This document shows positions 30,510 through 38,834 of a stretch of 64,000 bases of DNA, in pieces. Source of the stretch: Parabacteroides sp. PH5-46 (lineage in GTDB: Bacteria > Bacteroidota > Bacteroidia > Bacteroidales > Tannerellaceae). The position numbers were made by a program, and so were the translations under genes. The stretch's first letter is position 1. Each line of letters begins with the position of its first letter. Location: NCBI RefSeq assembly GCF_029892785.1, contig NZ_JARXXA010000007.1:124001-188000 (forward strand), in the 5' to 3' direction. The notes beneath the pieces were generated by a model that worked only from the letters and a program-made list of their open reading frames with translations, was not told the DNA's origin and made no database searches.

Positions 30510-32297
30510 ATGAAAACAAGCATACAAGAACGCCTCATGGCATTACGGGAAGCCATGAAAAAGCATCGGATTGATGCGTATATCATACCCAGTTCAGACC
30601 CTCACTTAAGCGAGTATGTACCTGCCCGATGGAAATCACGCGAATGGATATCCGGTTTTACAGGCTCTGCGGGGACAGTAGTAGTAACAGCTACCAAAGC
30701 TGGCTTGTGGACAGACTCTCGCTATTTCCTGCAGGCTGCCGAACAATTGAAAGATACGGGGATTGACCTTTACAAACTGATGCTTCCGGAAACACCGTCT
30801 ATTAACGACTTTCTGCTGCACGAACTGGCAGAAGGGCAGACTGTAGGAGTCGACGGACAGTCGTACAACGTTTCCGACAGCCGTAACCTGAACAAATTCC
30901 TGTCGAAAAAAGATATTAAGCTGAATACCTCTGTAGACCTGATAGACGAGATATGGAGCGACCGCCCGGCCATTCCTGACAACAAGGTGTTCGAACTTCC
31001 GGTAGAAATGACCGGCCAGTCTGTTCACGACAAGCTGGATGCCATCAACAACCAACTGCACAAAGCAGGTGCCGATTGCCTGATATTATGTGCCTTGGAC
31101 GAAATAGCCTGGACATTCAACATCCGGGGTAATGATGTGATCTACAATCCGGTAGTGGTGAGCTATGCCTTTGTTTCCGAGAACGAAACCGTATTGTTTA
31201 TCCAGCCGTCAAAGCTGACTCCTGAAATAGCCGGACACCTAAAGGAAGAAGGAGTTGTGTTAGCCGACTACGACAAGATAGTGCCTTATCTGAGCAAATT
31301 GCAAGGAAAGAAAACGGTATTTATTGACCCGGCCCGCACCAATGTAGCCTTGTATCATGCCATACCCAAAGAGTGTGGAATTATAGAAGGTATTACACCT
31401 GCCAATCACCTGAAAAGCATCAAGAACAAGACAGAGATTGACGGATTTCGCAACGCATTGGTGAAAGACGGTATAGCGCTGACCCGTTTCTACATCTGGC
31501 TTGAAAAGCAACTGGCTGCGGGCAATAAAGTAACAGAGATAAGCGCCACAGAAAAGCTATCTGCCCTGCGTGCCGAACAGCCGCTACACATATCCGACAG
31601 CTTTAATGCCATTTGCGGATACGGCCCTCACGGAGCCATCGTTCATTACAGCGCGACTCCCGAGACCGATGCGGAAATCAAACCCGAAGGCATCCTGCTG
31701 ATGGACTCAGGCGGCCAATACTTGGATGGCACGACAGATATCACACGTACGGTCGCCTTGGGAGAGCCTACAGAGCAGATGAAGAAAGACTTCACCCGTG
31801 TGCTGAAGGGTACGATAGGCATTGCCAAGTGTAAATTCCCGGCCGGGATACGCGGTTGCCTGATAGACGCCTTTGCACGGAAAGCGCTCTGGGATGCCGG
31901 CATACAGTATCTGCACGGAACCTGCCACGGCATAGGTCATTGCCTAAACGTTCACGAGGGGCCACAAAGCATCCGCATGGAAGAAAATCCCGTTATACTG
32001 GAGTCGGGCATGGTAATGAGCGACGAGCCGGCCATGTACCGCGAAGGCCAGTACGGCATACGTACGGAAAACATGGTGTTGATTATCGAAGACAGCGTTA
32101 CCGAATTTGGCAAGTTCCTGACCTTTGAAACATTAACCTTGTGTTATATCGACACCAAGCTGGTTATTCCCTCCATGCTCTCCGTTCGCGAACATGCCTG
32201 GCTAAACAAATATCACCAGTTAGTCTACGACAAACTAAGCCCGCACCTGAACGAAGAAGAAAAAGCGTGGCTGAGAGAGAAAACGAAAGAAATCTAA
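30510..32297 (+). CDS. pepP: Xaa-Pro aminopeptidase (M24B)
   Basis: The ATG at 30510 (MKTSIQERLMALREAMKKHR) follows a -7 promoter element and matches the family start; the open frame extends upstream only through repeat DNA. The 595-residue cytoplasmic protein has two creatinase-like N-terminal domains (about 1-300) and a pita-bread catalytic domain. The metal site shows LLMDSGGQYLDGTTDITRT (two Asp), HGTCHGIGHCLNVHEGP (His), MVMSDEPAMY and GIRTENM (two Glu). It removes N-terminal residues before proline. The length of about 600 residues is like eukaryotic XPNPEP1 and typical for Bacteroidetes. Confidence 0.92.
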   Translation: MKTSIQERLMALREAMKKHRIDAYIIPSSDPHLSEYVPARWKSREWISGFTGSAGTVVVTATKAGLWTDSRYFLQAAEQLKDTGIDLYKLMLPETPSINDFLLHELAEGQTVGVDGQSYNVSDSRNLNKFLSKKDIKLNTSVDLIDEIWSDRPAIPDNKVFELPVEMTGQSVHDKLDAINNQLHKAGADCLILCALDEIAWTFNIRGNDVIYNPVVVSYAFVSENETVLFIQPSKLTPEIAGHLKEEGVVLADYDKIVPYLSKLQGKKTVFIDPARTNVALYHAIPKECGIIEGITPANHLKSIKNKTEIDGFRNALVKDGIALTRFYIWLEKQLAAGNKVTEISATEKLSALRAEQPLHISDSFNAICGYGPHGAIVHYSATPETDAEIKPEGILLMDSGGQYLDGTTDITRTVALGEPTEQMKKDFTRVLKGTIGIAKCKFPAGIRGCLIDAFARKALWDAGIQYLHGTCHGIGHCLNVHEGPQSIRMEENPVILESGMVMSDEPAMYREGQYGIRTENMVLIIEDSVTEFGKFLTFETLTLCYIDTKLVIPSMLSVREHAWLNKYHQLVYDKLSPHLNEEEKAWLREKTKEI

Positions 32298-32307
32298 ATC
32301 AATGGTT

Positions 32308-32352
32308 AATGGTTAATTATTAATTATCAACAATTAACCATTAATAATTAAC
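32308..32352. repeat. A/T-rich inverted repeats before the gamma-CA gene
   Basis: AATGGTTAATT (32308-32318) pairs with AATTAACCATT (32332-32342), and GTTAATTATTA (overlapping, 32312-32322) pairs with TAATAATTAAC (32342-32352). Two alternative hairpins are therefore possible in the 65-bp gap. Such TTAAT-rich repeats are common between Bacteroidales genes, from what I recall. Confidence 0.5.
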
Positions 32353-32362
32353 AATTAATAAA

Positions 32363-32881
32363 GTGGCTTTAATTAAATCAGTAAGGGGTTTTACTCCTGT
32401 AATTGGGAAGGATACGTATCTGGCAGATAATGCCGTTATTATCGGGGATGTTGAGATTGGGGAAGGATGCAGTATCTGGTTTGGAACGGTTTTGCGCGGG
32501 GATGTAAATTCGATCCGGATCGGGAATGGTGTAAATATACAGGATGGCTCTGTGCTTCATACCTTGTACGAAAAATCAATCATCGAGATTGGCGATAATG
32601 TGTCCGTGGGGCATAATGTTACCATTCATGGGGCAAAGATTTGCGATGGGGCATTGATCGGTATGGGGTCGGTAGTGCTGGATCATGCAGTCATTGGCGA
32701 AGGAGCAATTGTTGCTGCGGGATCTGTTGTTCTCAGCAATACAATTGTTGAACCGGGCAGTATCTATGCCGGCGTGCCCGCCAAATTCGTAAAAAAGGTA
32801 GACCCCGAACAATCCAAAGAAATCAACCAAAAAATAGCCAAGAACTACCATATGTATTCTTCCTGGTATAAAGAAGACTAA
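32363..32881 (+). CDS. Gamma-carbonic-anhydrase-like hexapeptide-repeat protein
   Basis: A 172-residue left-handed beta-helix protein with GTG start. The zinc ligands of gamma carbonic anhydrases are present: His66 (VLHTLYE), His84 and His89 (GHNVTIHGAKI). Hexapeptide repeats run from about 15 to 145 (for example IGDVEIGEGCSIWFGTVLRG). Family members (YrdA, PaaY, CaiE) range from true carbonic anhydrases to thioesterases, and the catalytic Glu loop of Cam is missing, as in YrdA. The reaction is therefore open. It is followed by the beta-lactamase-fold gene after 19 bp. Confidence 0.85.
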   Translation: MALIKSVRGFTPVIGKDTYLADNAVIIGDVEIGEGCSIWFGTVLRGDVNSIRIGNGVNIQDGSVLHTLYEKSIIEIGDNVSVGHNVTIHGAKICDGALIGMGSVVLDHAVIGEGAIVAAGSVVLSNTIVEPGSIYAGVPAKFVKKVDPEQSKEINQKIAKNYHMYSSWYKED

Positions 32882-32900
32882 TTAAACCCATAAAGCGCCC

Positions 32901-34046
32901 ATGAAGAAGAAAGCTGGGATTATTGTAACAGTAGTTATTTGTCTGGCGGTTGGCTTTTTAATGTTGCCGTCTAACTACTATTTGAGAAAAGCACTGGTAC
33001 ATCTGCTTCCTCAAATAGACCAATATGAAATCTTTGAGAATCGCGTAATAAAAGCGGGTGACCCGAAGGCTTGGGAGACGTCGGAAGAGTACAATAAGCT
33101 GGCTTTGCCGGAGGAACTCCTGCCTTCGTTTGAAGCCTATGAGACGGTTGCCTTTGTTGTTGTTAAAGACAGCTTATTATTGTTTGAGGAGTACTGGGAT
33201 GATTATTCGGCTCAGTCGCACAGCAACTCTTTTTCAATGGCAAAAAGCATTGTTTCACTGGCGATTGGCTGCGCTATTGATGATGGATTCATCAAGAGTG
33301 TAGACCAGCCGGTGAGCGACTTTTATCCTGCGTTCAAGGGGTATAATGGAAAGGCTTTGACTATTCGCCATCTGCTCACGATGAGTGCTGGGGTGGATTT
33401 CCAGGAAGCCTATTCTTCTCCCTTCTCGCCTACTACTAAGTTGTATTACGGGAATGATTTGTCTAAGATCGCTTTCGGCATGAAGGAGATCGAAGAACCG
33501 GGCATAAACTTTGTCTACCAGAGCGGAGTCACGCAATTACTGGCTTTCATCGTAGAAAAAGCTACCGGAGAGTATCTCAGCCACTACGTATCCCGTAAGC
33601 TATGGACACCCATGCATGCCGAGGAAAACGCCCTCTGGAGCCTGGACAGAAAAGATGGGATGGAGAAAGCCTACTGCTGCTTCAACAGCAATGCACGCGA
33701 CTTCGCCCGCTTCGGACAACTCATGTTAAACAAAGGGAGTTGGGACGGACAGCAATTAGTTTCCGAGTCGTACCTGACTGAAGCGCTTACGCCCGACACC
33801 AACCTCAGGTATGCCGAACATAACGAGCCGAACCATTGCTACGGATTCCAGTTCTGGCAACTTATATATAAAGGTATGACGGTTCATTATATGCGAGGTA
33901 TTTTAGGCCAATACGTATTTGCAATTCCCGAGAAAAATGCCGTTATTGTGCGCTTGGGAAGTAAGCGTAGTGACAGCTATACCGCCCAACATTACCCGGA
34001 CGATATTGATATCTGGCTGGAAGCCGGATTAAAATTAATAGACTAG
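32901..34046 (+). CDS. Membrane-anchored serine hydrolase, class C beta-lactamase fold
   Basis: A 381-residue protein with an N-terminal membrane anchor (KAGIIVTVVICLAVGFLMLP) and a periplasmic beta-lactamase-family domain. The SxxK motif is Ser112-Met-Ala-Lys115 (FSMAKSIVSLAIG) and the Tyr motif is Tyr206-Gln-Ser208 (FVYQSGVTQ). Proteins of this type include esterases, D-amino-acid amidases and peptidases; true AmpC enzymes differ in context, so I do not infer beta-lactam resistance. It lies between the gamma-CA-like gene and a CBM9-like lipoprotein gene with gaps of about 20 bp, probably one operon. Confidence 0.85.
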   Translation: MKKKAGIIVTVVICLAVGFLMLPSNYYLRKALVHLLPQIDQYEIFENRVIKAGDPKAWETSEEYNKLALPEELLPSFEAYETVAFVVVKDSLLLFEEYWDDYSAQSHSNSFSMAKSIVSLAIGCAIDDGFIKSVDQPVSDFYPAFKGYNGKALTIRHLLTMSAGVDFQEAYSSPFSPTTKLYYGNDLSKIAFGMKEIEEPGINFVYQSGVTQLLAFIVEKATGEYLSHYVSRKLWTPMHAEENALWSLDRKDGMEKAYCCFNSNARDFARFGQLMLNKGSWDGQQLVSESYLTEALTPDTNLRYAEHNEPNHCYGFQFWQLIYKGMTVHYMRGILGQYVFAIPEKNAVIVRLGSKRSDSYTAQHYPDDIDIWLEAGLKLID

Positions 34047-34066
34047 ACACCATAAACACAATTCAC

Positions 34067-35176
34067 ATGAAAACACATTCCAAAGGTATGATCGGAATTG
34101 CCTGCTTATTGTTAACCGCCTGCAATCCAAAAGAAGAAAAGAAGGAAATAGACTATTTCCCGCCCGTATCGTATGATCCGCCCTCATACGTGTGCTATAA
34201 AGCGCCCACTACTATTACGATTGACGGGGTACTGTCTGCCGAAGAATGGGACATGGTCCCCTGGACAGCCGACTTTGTAGATATTGAAGGAGACAAGCAA
34301 CCTAAGCCTTATCTGCAAACAAGAGCTAAAATGGCGTACGACGATGCAGGCCTCTACATTGCCGCCCTATTGGAAGAACCTCACATCTGGGCAGACATTA
34401 CCGAGCATGATGCCGTTATTTTCCAGAATAACAATTTTGAATTCTTCATTGACCCGACAAATGACACCCATAACTACGTGGAATACGAAGTGAATGCTTT
34501 GGGCACGGAATGGGACTTATTCCTGAGCAAACCCTACCGGGACGAAGGTTGCCTTGTATTCAGCAACTGGGAGTTCATGGGCATGCAGTCTGCCGTTCAC
34601 ATAGACGGAACAATCAATAAGCCCAACGACACGGATAAGTCCTGGAGCATAGAGATTTTCCTACCCTGGAAATCTGTTTACCAGTTGGTGCCCGGAAAGA
34701 GAAAACCGGAGCCAGGAGACCAGATACGTATGAACTTCTCGCGCGTAGAATGGGAAACCAAAGTAGAAGACGGAAAATACATAAAGGTACCTTTCAAAGG
34801 AGAAGAGAAAATACGCGAGCACAATTGGGTATGGGCTCCCACCGGAGTGATCGACATCCACCGGCCGGAGCTCTGGGGCTTCGTTCAGTTTTCTGAGAAA
34901 CCAGCCGGAACCGGAGAAGAGACCTTTGTGGCAAGCGGCGATGAAGATACGAAATGGATGCTTCGCAACCTGTATCACAGGCAACGGCAATACCTTCGCA
35001 AGTTCGGACAGTATGCCACATCCATAGCCGATCTGAAACCGGAAGAAGTTTGTCCGGAAGAGATCGTTCCTCAACTGACATTAGACAATACCCCTTCGAT
35101 GTACGAGATGAGCCTCCCCTCTCCTAACGGCAGGATATGGCGCATCCGTCAAGACGGATTAGTGTGGAGCCGCTAA
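34067..35176 (+). CDS. CBM9-like carbohydrate-binding lipoprotein
   Basis: A 369-residue lipoprotein (MKTHSKGMIGIACLLLTACN, lipidated Cys19). The domain from about 40 to 270 is of the carbohydrate-binding module 9-like type: ITIDGVLSAEEWDMVPWTAD, MAYDDAGLYIAALLEEPHIW, then NNFEFFIDPTNDTHNYVEYE. The C-terminal 90 residues are charged and include RQRQYLRKFGQYA. It probably binds a sugar at the outer membrane, but no glycosidase is next to it. It is the last gene of the plus-strand run and is convergent with the DUF3784-type gene, 6 bp away. Confidence 0.82.
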   Translation: MKTHSKGMIGIACLLLTACNPKEEKKEIDYFPPVSYDPPSYVCYKAPTTITIDGVLSAEEWDMVPWTADFVDIEGDKQPKPYLQTRAKMAYDDAGLYIAALLEEPHIWADITEHDAVIFQNNNFEFFIDPTNDTHNYVEYEVNALGTEWDLFLSKPYRDEGCLVFSNWEFMGMQSAVHIDGTINKPNDTDKSWSIEIFLPWKSVYQLVPGKRKPEPGDQIRMNFSRVEWETKVEDGKYIKVPFKGEEKIREHNWVWAPTGVIDIHRPELWGFVQFSEKPAGTGEETFVASGDEDTKWMLRNLYHRQRQYLRKFGQYATSIADLKPEEVCPEEIVPQLTLDNTPSMYEMSLPSPNGRIWRIRQDGLVWSR

Positions 35177-35182
35177 GCCATC

Positions 35183-35902
35183 TCAGCTCTCCAACTTCGT
35201 ATTGATCTCAGCATACAGCCGCTCTAAGTCTTCGGGCTTGGAGCGGTTTATTATTACGGGGTCGTTTGTTGTTGAGTGGATAATCAAATAAGGTCCCTCG
35301 TAAGAATGGAGGAAAAGCATTACCTTCCCCAATTCATCAGTGCGGAAGTATCCTTTGCGGTATTTCCACAAACTGAATCCGTTGGTGCGCAAAGTTATAT
35401 CCGGCATAGTCTCCCGATATTCCATTTGCGTGATATTTTCAAAGGGGATGTTTACTCCATAGCTTCCGGTTATTTGCACACGATCCTCATACACGACCAC
35501 TTTGTCGGACATTCCGCTGTAAACGATATAGATCATAAATCCAATAAGAAACGCAAAAACGAGCAGATTTTTATACCTGCTAAACCTGGAAATAGTAAGC
35601 GCTTTCGTATATCTTTGCCGGGCAACTACAGTAATCCCTACCCCTCCGAAAATAACGATCGGTGACAATATATCCATCAAGGAGATATCTCCTGTTTTGC
35701 TCAGTATGAATGTACCGAGAATCAGGCAAAGCCCCATCCCGATAAAGACGGAACGCACCATGCGGGAAAGCCCGGCAATATCTACTTTTTCCCTTTCTTC
35801 TTTCGGCATGGTATTATAGCCCGACAGCAGCATAGGAAAGCGCACAACCAAGAATCCCAATACAATTAAAAAAAGTCCTGCAATATAAGTAGCCATAATC
35901 AT
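35183..35902 (-). CDS. DUF3784-like membrane protein with PH-like domain
   Basis: A 239-residue protein. The first 75 residues look like DUF3784: a first membrane helix, then LLSGYNTMPKEEREKVDIAG, then a second helix. Two further hydrophobic segments (about 80-95 and 115-130) precede a C-terminal beta-rich domain (about 135-239; KVVVYEDRVQITGSYGVNIP) that resembles a bacterial PH domain. The function is unknown. It follows the alpha/beta hydrolase gene by 14 bp and is probably co-transcribed. A second Met two codons later is an alternative start. Confidence 0.7.
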   Translation of the reverse strand: MIMATYIAGLFLIVLGFLVVRFPMLLSGYNTMPKEEREKVDIAGLSRMVRSVFIGMGLCLILGTFILSKTGDISLMDILSPIVIFGGVGITVVARQRYTKALTISRFSRYKNLLVFAFLIGFMIYIVYSGMSDKVVVYEDRVQITGSYGVNIPFENITQMEYRETMPDITLRTNGFSLWKYRKGYFRTDELGKVMLFLHSYEGPYLIIHSTTNDPVIINRSKPEDLERLYAEINTKLES

Positions 35903-35916
35903 CTTAAATTATATGA

Positions 35917-37263
35917 TTAACGTTTCAACAACCAGTCGGCTATATCCTTTAGCACTTCAGGGTTGATGGTTTCTTCTATTTGCGCATATTCGGCGGGTAA
36001 GCCGGAGTTAGAGGTTTGAAACAGGTGGTTTAAGCCAAAATAGGGCTTAGTAGTTACCTCTTTATTGGTAGAGAGCCCTTCCAGTATGGCAGACAGGTTT
36101 TCACTACAAGGCACCTGTAAATCATTCATTCCGTTCAGAGCCAGTATCGGACAGCTAATCTTTTTAAAATACGGGGATGGGTCGTATTTCAGAAAGCTCA
36201 CGATTTCGGGAGAAGAAAGTTGCTTTACAGCCGGATCGATCTGCTTTTCCATATACGTTCCGGTAAAGAGCTGAGTGATGCCGTCGCGCAACTGGAAAAA
36301 GCTGGTTGCTTCTACGGCCAAACGCTGAGCCTGATCCATGTAGTCGTTGTACTGGTTGATATATTCTTCAGGTATATTCGAGGCTGTAAAGAGTGCCTTG
36401 CGTTGCATCCTCAGCAAGGAAAAACCATCTACTCCCACGCCTGCCATCGTTACGATAAAGGCTGGGACTTTCTCTGATGCCAGCTTAAACGCAATTCCGC
36501 CCCCTTCGCTATGCCCTACAATCCCTATCTTTTCTTTATTGATCTCTTTGCGGGTTTTCAGATACTCGACTGCTGCCTGGGCGTCGGAGGCAAAATCATC
36601 CAGTGTTGCCTTCGCATAATCTCCTTCCGACTGGCCAACTCCCCGGTCGTCGTAACGTAAAACAGCTATCCCCCTTTGCGTTAAATAATCGGCCAATACC
36701 AAAAACGGTTTGTGCCCCATGATTTCCTCGTCCCTGTTTTGCGGACCACTACCGGACACCAGTACTACAGCCGTAAAACTGGTCGAAGATTTTGGCAGCG
36801 TCAGGGTACCGGCCAGCCGGATACCGGCTTTTTCATTCATAAAGCTTACCTCTTCTGTATGGTAAGCATCTGTCTGTCCCGGCGTCTGCGAGCGTTCTAT
36901 GGGCTCCGGTTCCCGGCGAGACAAATCAAGTGTGAAAGTTTGCCCTCCTTGCGTAAAGGAGCCTTTTATGATACCTTCTTTATTTAATTCGCCTTTGTAA
37001 GCAAAATCAATGGGTGCTATCTGAATATTCACAGCATTATTCTCAAATGTAACAGATGTAACAGGTATTTTTTCTGCCGTCTGATCTGGGCTCTCCATGG
37101 TGGCGGTGTAGCCATTGTCCGACTGGCTGATATCAAATGTCAGTCGCATACTAAAACCGCCCACATCCGGACGGCCATACCATTTGCCGGTAATATCCGG
37201 CTGCGCCGAACAGGATGTTACCAACAAGATCAGCAACAAAAATAAAAAGGAAAGCTGTTTCAT
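35917..37263 (-). CDS. Exported alpha/beta hydrolase (serine aminopeptidase-like)
   Basis: A 448-residue protein with a lipoprotein signal (LLLILLVTSCSAQ, Cys18). An N-terminal beta domain (about 22-118; DITGKWYGRPDVGGFSMRLT) precedes an alpha/beta hydrolase domain. The nucleophile is Ser252 in GHSEGGG, with the oxyanion region VSGSGPQNRDEE and family motif RYDDRGVGQSEGDY. The likely Asp is in ALNGMNDLQVP and the His in GLNHLFQ near the C-terminus. Similar Bacteroidales proteins are annotated as dienelactone hydrolase-like or S9/S33 peptidases; the substrate is unknown. Divergent from the C1B peptidase gene. Confidence 0.85.
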   Translation of the reverse strand: MKQLSFLFLLLILLVTSCSAQPDITGKWYGRPDVGGFSMRLTFDISQSDNGYTATMESPDQTAEKIPVTSVTFENNAVNIQIAPIDFAYKGELNKEGIIKGSFTQGGQTFTLDLSRREPEPIERSQTPGQTDAYHTEEVSFMNEKAGIRLAGTLTLPKSSTSFTAVVLVSGSGPQNRDEEIMGHKPFLVLADYLTQRGIAVLRYDDRGVGQSEGDYAKATLDDFASDAQAAVEYLKTRKEINKEKIGIVGHSEGGGIAFKLASEKVPAFIVTMAGVGVDGFSLLRMQRKALFTASNIPEEYINQYNDYMDQAQRLAVEATSFFQLRDGITQLFTGTYMEKQIDPAVKQLSSPEIVSFLKYDPSPYFKKISCPILALNGMNDLQVPCSENLSAILEGLSTNKEVTTKPYFGLNHLFQTSNSGLPAEYAQIEETINPEVLKDIADWLLKR

Positions 37264-37348
37264 ATCTATAGGTCTTTAATACACAAATATAGCCCGTTTG
37301 CCAATTGAAATAGTACAGGAGCAAATAAAAATCACTCACATGCTATTT

Positions 37349-37391
37349 TTTTTCGCTCGTTAGCGAAAAACGAAGCAAAAGTTTACCTTTG
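37349..37391 (+). promoter_or_regulatory. -7 element and palindrome upstream of the C1B peptidase gene
   Basis: TACCTTTG at 37384-37391 is a perfect -7 element 27 bp before the ATG, but no TTTG stands 19-21 bp upstream. Instead a perfect 9-bp inverted repeat TTTTTCGCT (37349-37357) / AGCGAAAAA (37362-37370) covers the place of the -33 box. Its centre, TTTCGCTCGT, also occurs upstream of the ABC-F gene at 425-434. An activator or repressor site is plausible. Confidence 0.55.
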
Positions 37392-37418
37392 CAATATAAC
37401 TTCTAAACAAATTATATC

Positions 37419-38819
37419 ATGAGGAGAAATTTATTCTTAACGCTAATCGCTATTTTTACTGTCTCACTATCCGTAAGTGCGCAGCAAACAAAGGGAGGAA
37501 TCTCGAACGAGATGCTTAAACAAATCAAAGAAGCCTATCAGGGAAGCCAAACGGACAAAGCACTGCAAAATGCCATCGCAAATAATGACATTAACAAGCT
37601 ATCCGTCAACCTGGACAATAAAAACAATTTCGATACCTATTTTTCACACCGGGTAAACAGCAAAGGAATTACCAATCAAAAGTCGTCAGGCCGCTGTTGG
37701 CTCTTCACCGGATTGAATGTCTTCCGGTCTAAAATTATCGCGAAACACAATCTGAGCGACTTCCAGTTCTCGCACAATTATCCCTTCTTCTGGGATCAAT
37801 TGGAGAAAGCCAATCTCTTTCTGCAAGGTATTGTAGATATCCGCGAGAAGCCTATGGATGACAAAATGGTGGAGTGGTTGTTCAAAAACCCGCTGAGCGA
37901 CGGAGGGCAGTTTACGGGTGTTGCCGATATTCTCAGCAAGTATGGCGTTGTACCTGCCGACGTAATGGCCGAAACCTATAGTAGCGAAAATACGCGCATG
38001 ATGGCCAACCTGATTTCGTTGAAACTAAAAGAATTCGGCCTGCAACTAAGGGAGCTGTCGGCTAAAGGCTCAAAACCTGCCGATCTGGAGAAAAAGAAAA
38101 CCGAAATGCTGGGAACAGTGTACCGCATGCTGGCATTAAGCCTTGGCGAACCTCCCGCAAGCTTCTCGTGGACATTGAAAGATGCCAAAGGTAACCCGGT
38201 ATCTACCAAAGAATACACGCCGCTATCTTTCTATCAGGAATTTATTGGCGCCGACCTGAAGAACAATTATGTAATGCTCATGAACGACCCTAGCCGGGAG
38301 TACTACAAACTGTACGAGATAGACTTCGACCGCCACGCCTACGACGGCAAAAACTGGACGTACGTGAACCTGCCGGCAGAAGACATTAAAGAAATGGCGA
38401 TCCGCTCGATCAAAGACAGCACAATGATGTACTTTTCCTGCGATGTGGGTAAGTTTTTCGACCGGGAACGTGGCCTGCTCGACGTAAACTACTACGACTA
38501 CGGCTCCTTGATGGGTACCACTTTCGGCATGGACAAGAAGCAGCGGATACAGACCTTCAGCAGTGGATCTTCACACGCTATGACCTTAATGGCCGTAGAC
38601 CTGGACGCAAACAGCAAACCTAAGAAATGGATGGTAGAAAACAGCTGGGGGCCGGGCGCTAACAACGGACACCTCATCATGACCGACGAATGGTTCAACG
38701 AATACATGTTCCGCCTGGTAATAGAAAACAAATATGCCAGCGACAAGGTAAAAGAAATTCTCAAACAAAAACCAACTCGCCTTCCCGCATGGGATCCAAT
38801 GTTTATGGAGGAAGATTAA
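37419..38819 (+). CDS. Exported C1B cysteine aminopeptidase (bleomycin-hydrolase family)
   Basis: A 466-residue papain-fold peptidase. Active-site residues are Gln87 and Cys93 (NQKSSGRCWLFTGLN), His in SSGSSHAMTLMAVD and Asn in MVENSWGPGANNG. It has a signal peptide (MRRNLFLTLIAIFTVSLSVS), so unlike bacterial PepC of Firmicutes it should act in the periplasm. The C1B family forms hexameric cages in which the C-terminal tail limits access to aminopeptidase activity. The stop codon is in the loop of the terminator hairpin at 38801-38833. Confidence 0.9.
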   Translation: MRRNLFLTLIAIFTVSLSVSAQQTKGGISNEMLKQIKEAYQGSQTDKALQNAIANNDINKLSVNLDNKNNFDTYFSHRVNSKGITNQKSSGRCWLFTGLNVFRSKIIAKHNLSDFQFSHNYPFFWDQLEKANLFLQGIVDIREKPMDDKMVEWLFKNPLSDGGQFTGVADILSKYGVVPADVMAETYSSENTRMMANLISLKLKEFGLQLRELSAKGSKPADLEKKKTEMLGTVYRMLALSLGEPPASFSWTLKDAKGNPVSTKEYTPLSFYQEFIGADLKNNYVMLMNDPSREYYKLYEIDFDRHAYDGKNWTYVNLPAEDIKEMAIRSIKDSTMMYFSCDVGKFFDRERGLLDVNYYDYGSLMGTTFGMDKKQRIQTFSSGSSHAMTLMAVDLDANSKPKKWMVENSWGPGANNGHLIMTDEWFNEYMFRLVIENKYASDKVKEILKQKPTRLPAWDPMFMEED

Positions 38820-38833
38820 CTTCCTCCATAAAC
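38801..38833. terminator. Perfect terminator hairpin overlapping the C1B stop codon
   Basis: GTTTATGGAGGAAG (38801-38814) and CTTCCTCCATAAAC (38820-38833) form a perfect 14-bp stem with a 5-nt loop that contains the TAA. It sits between two convergent genes, 1 bp from the stop of the GH63-like gene, and can serve both. Confidence 0.85.
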
Positions 38834-38834
38834 A

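Noticed and set aside
32901-34046. Beta-lactam resistance enzyme
   Set aside because: The fold and SxxK/YxS motifs are shared with many esterases and peptidases; nothing specific to AmpC or mobile resistance genes is present.
37284-37291. TATATTTG on the minus strand as promoter of the alpha/beta hydrolase gene
   Set aside because: The -7 match is perfect but no TTTG lies 19-21 bp upstream; such words are common in A/T-rich gaps.
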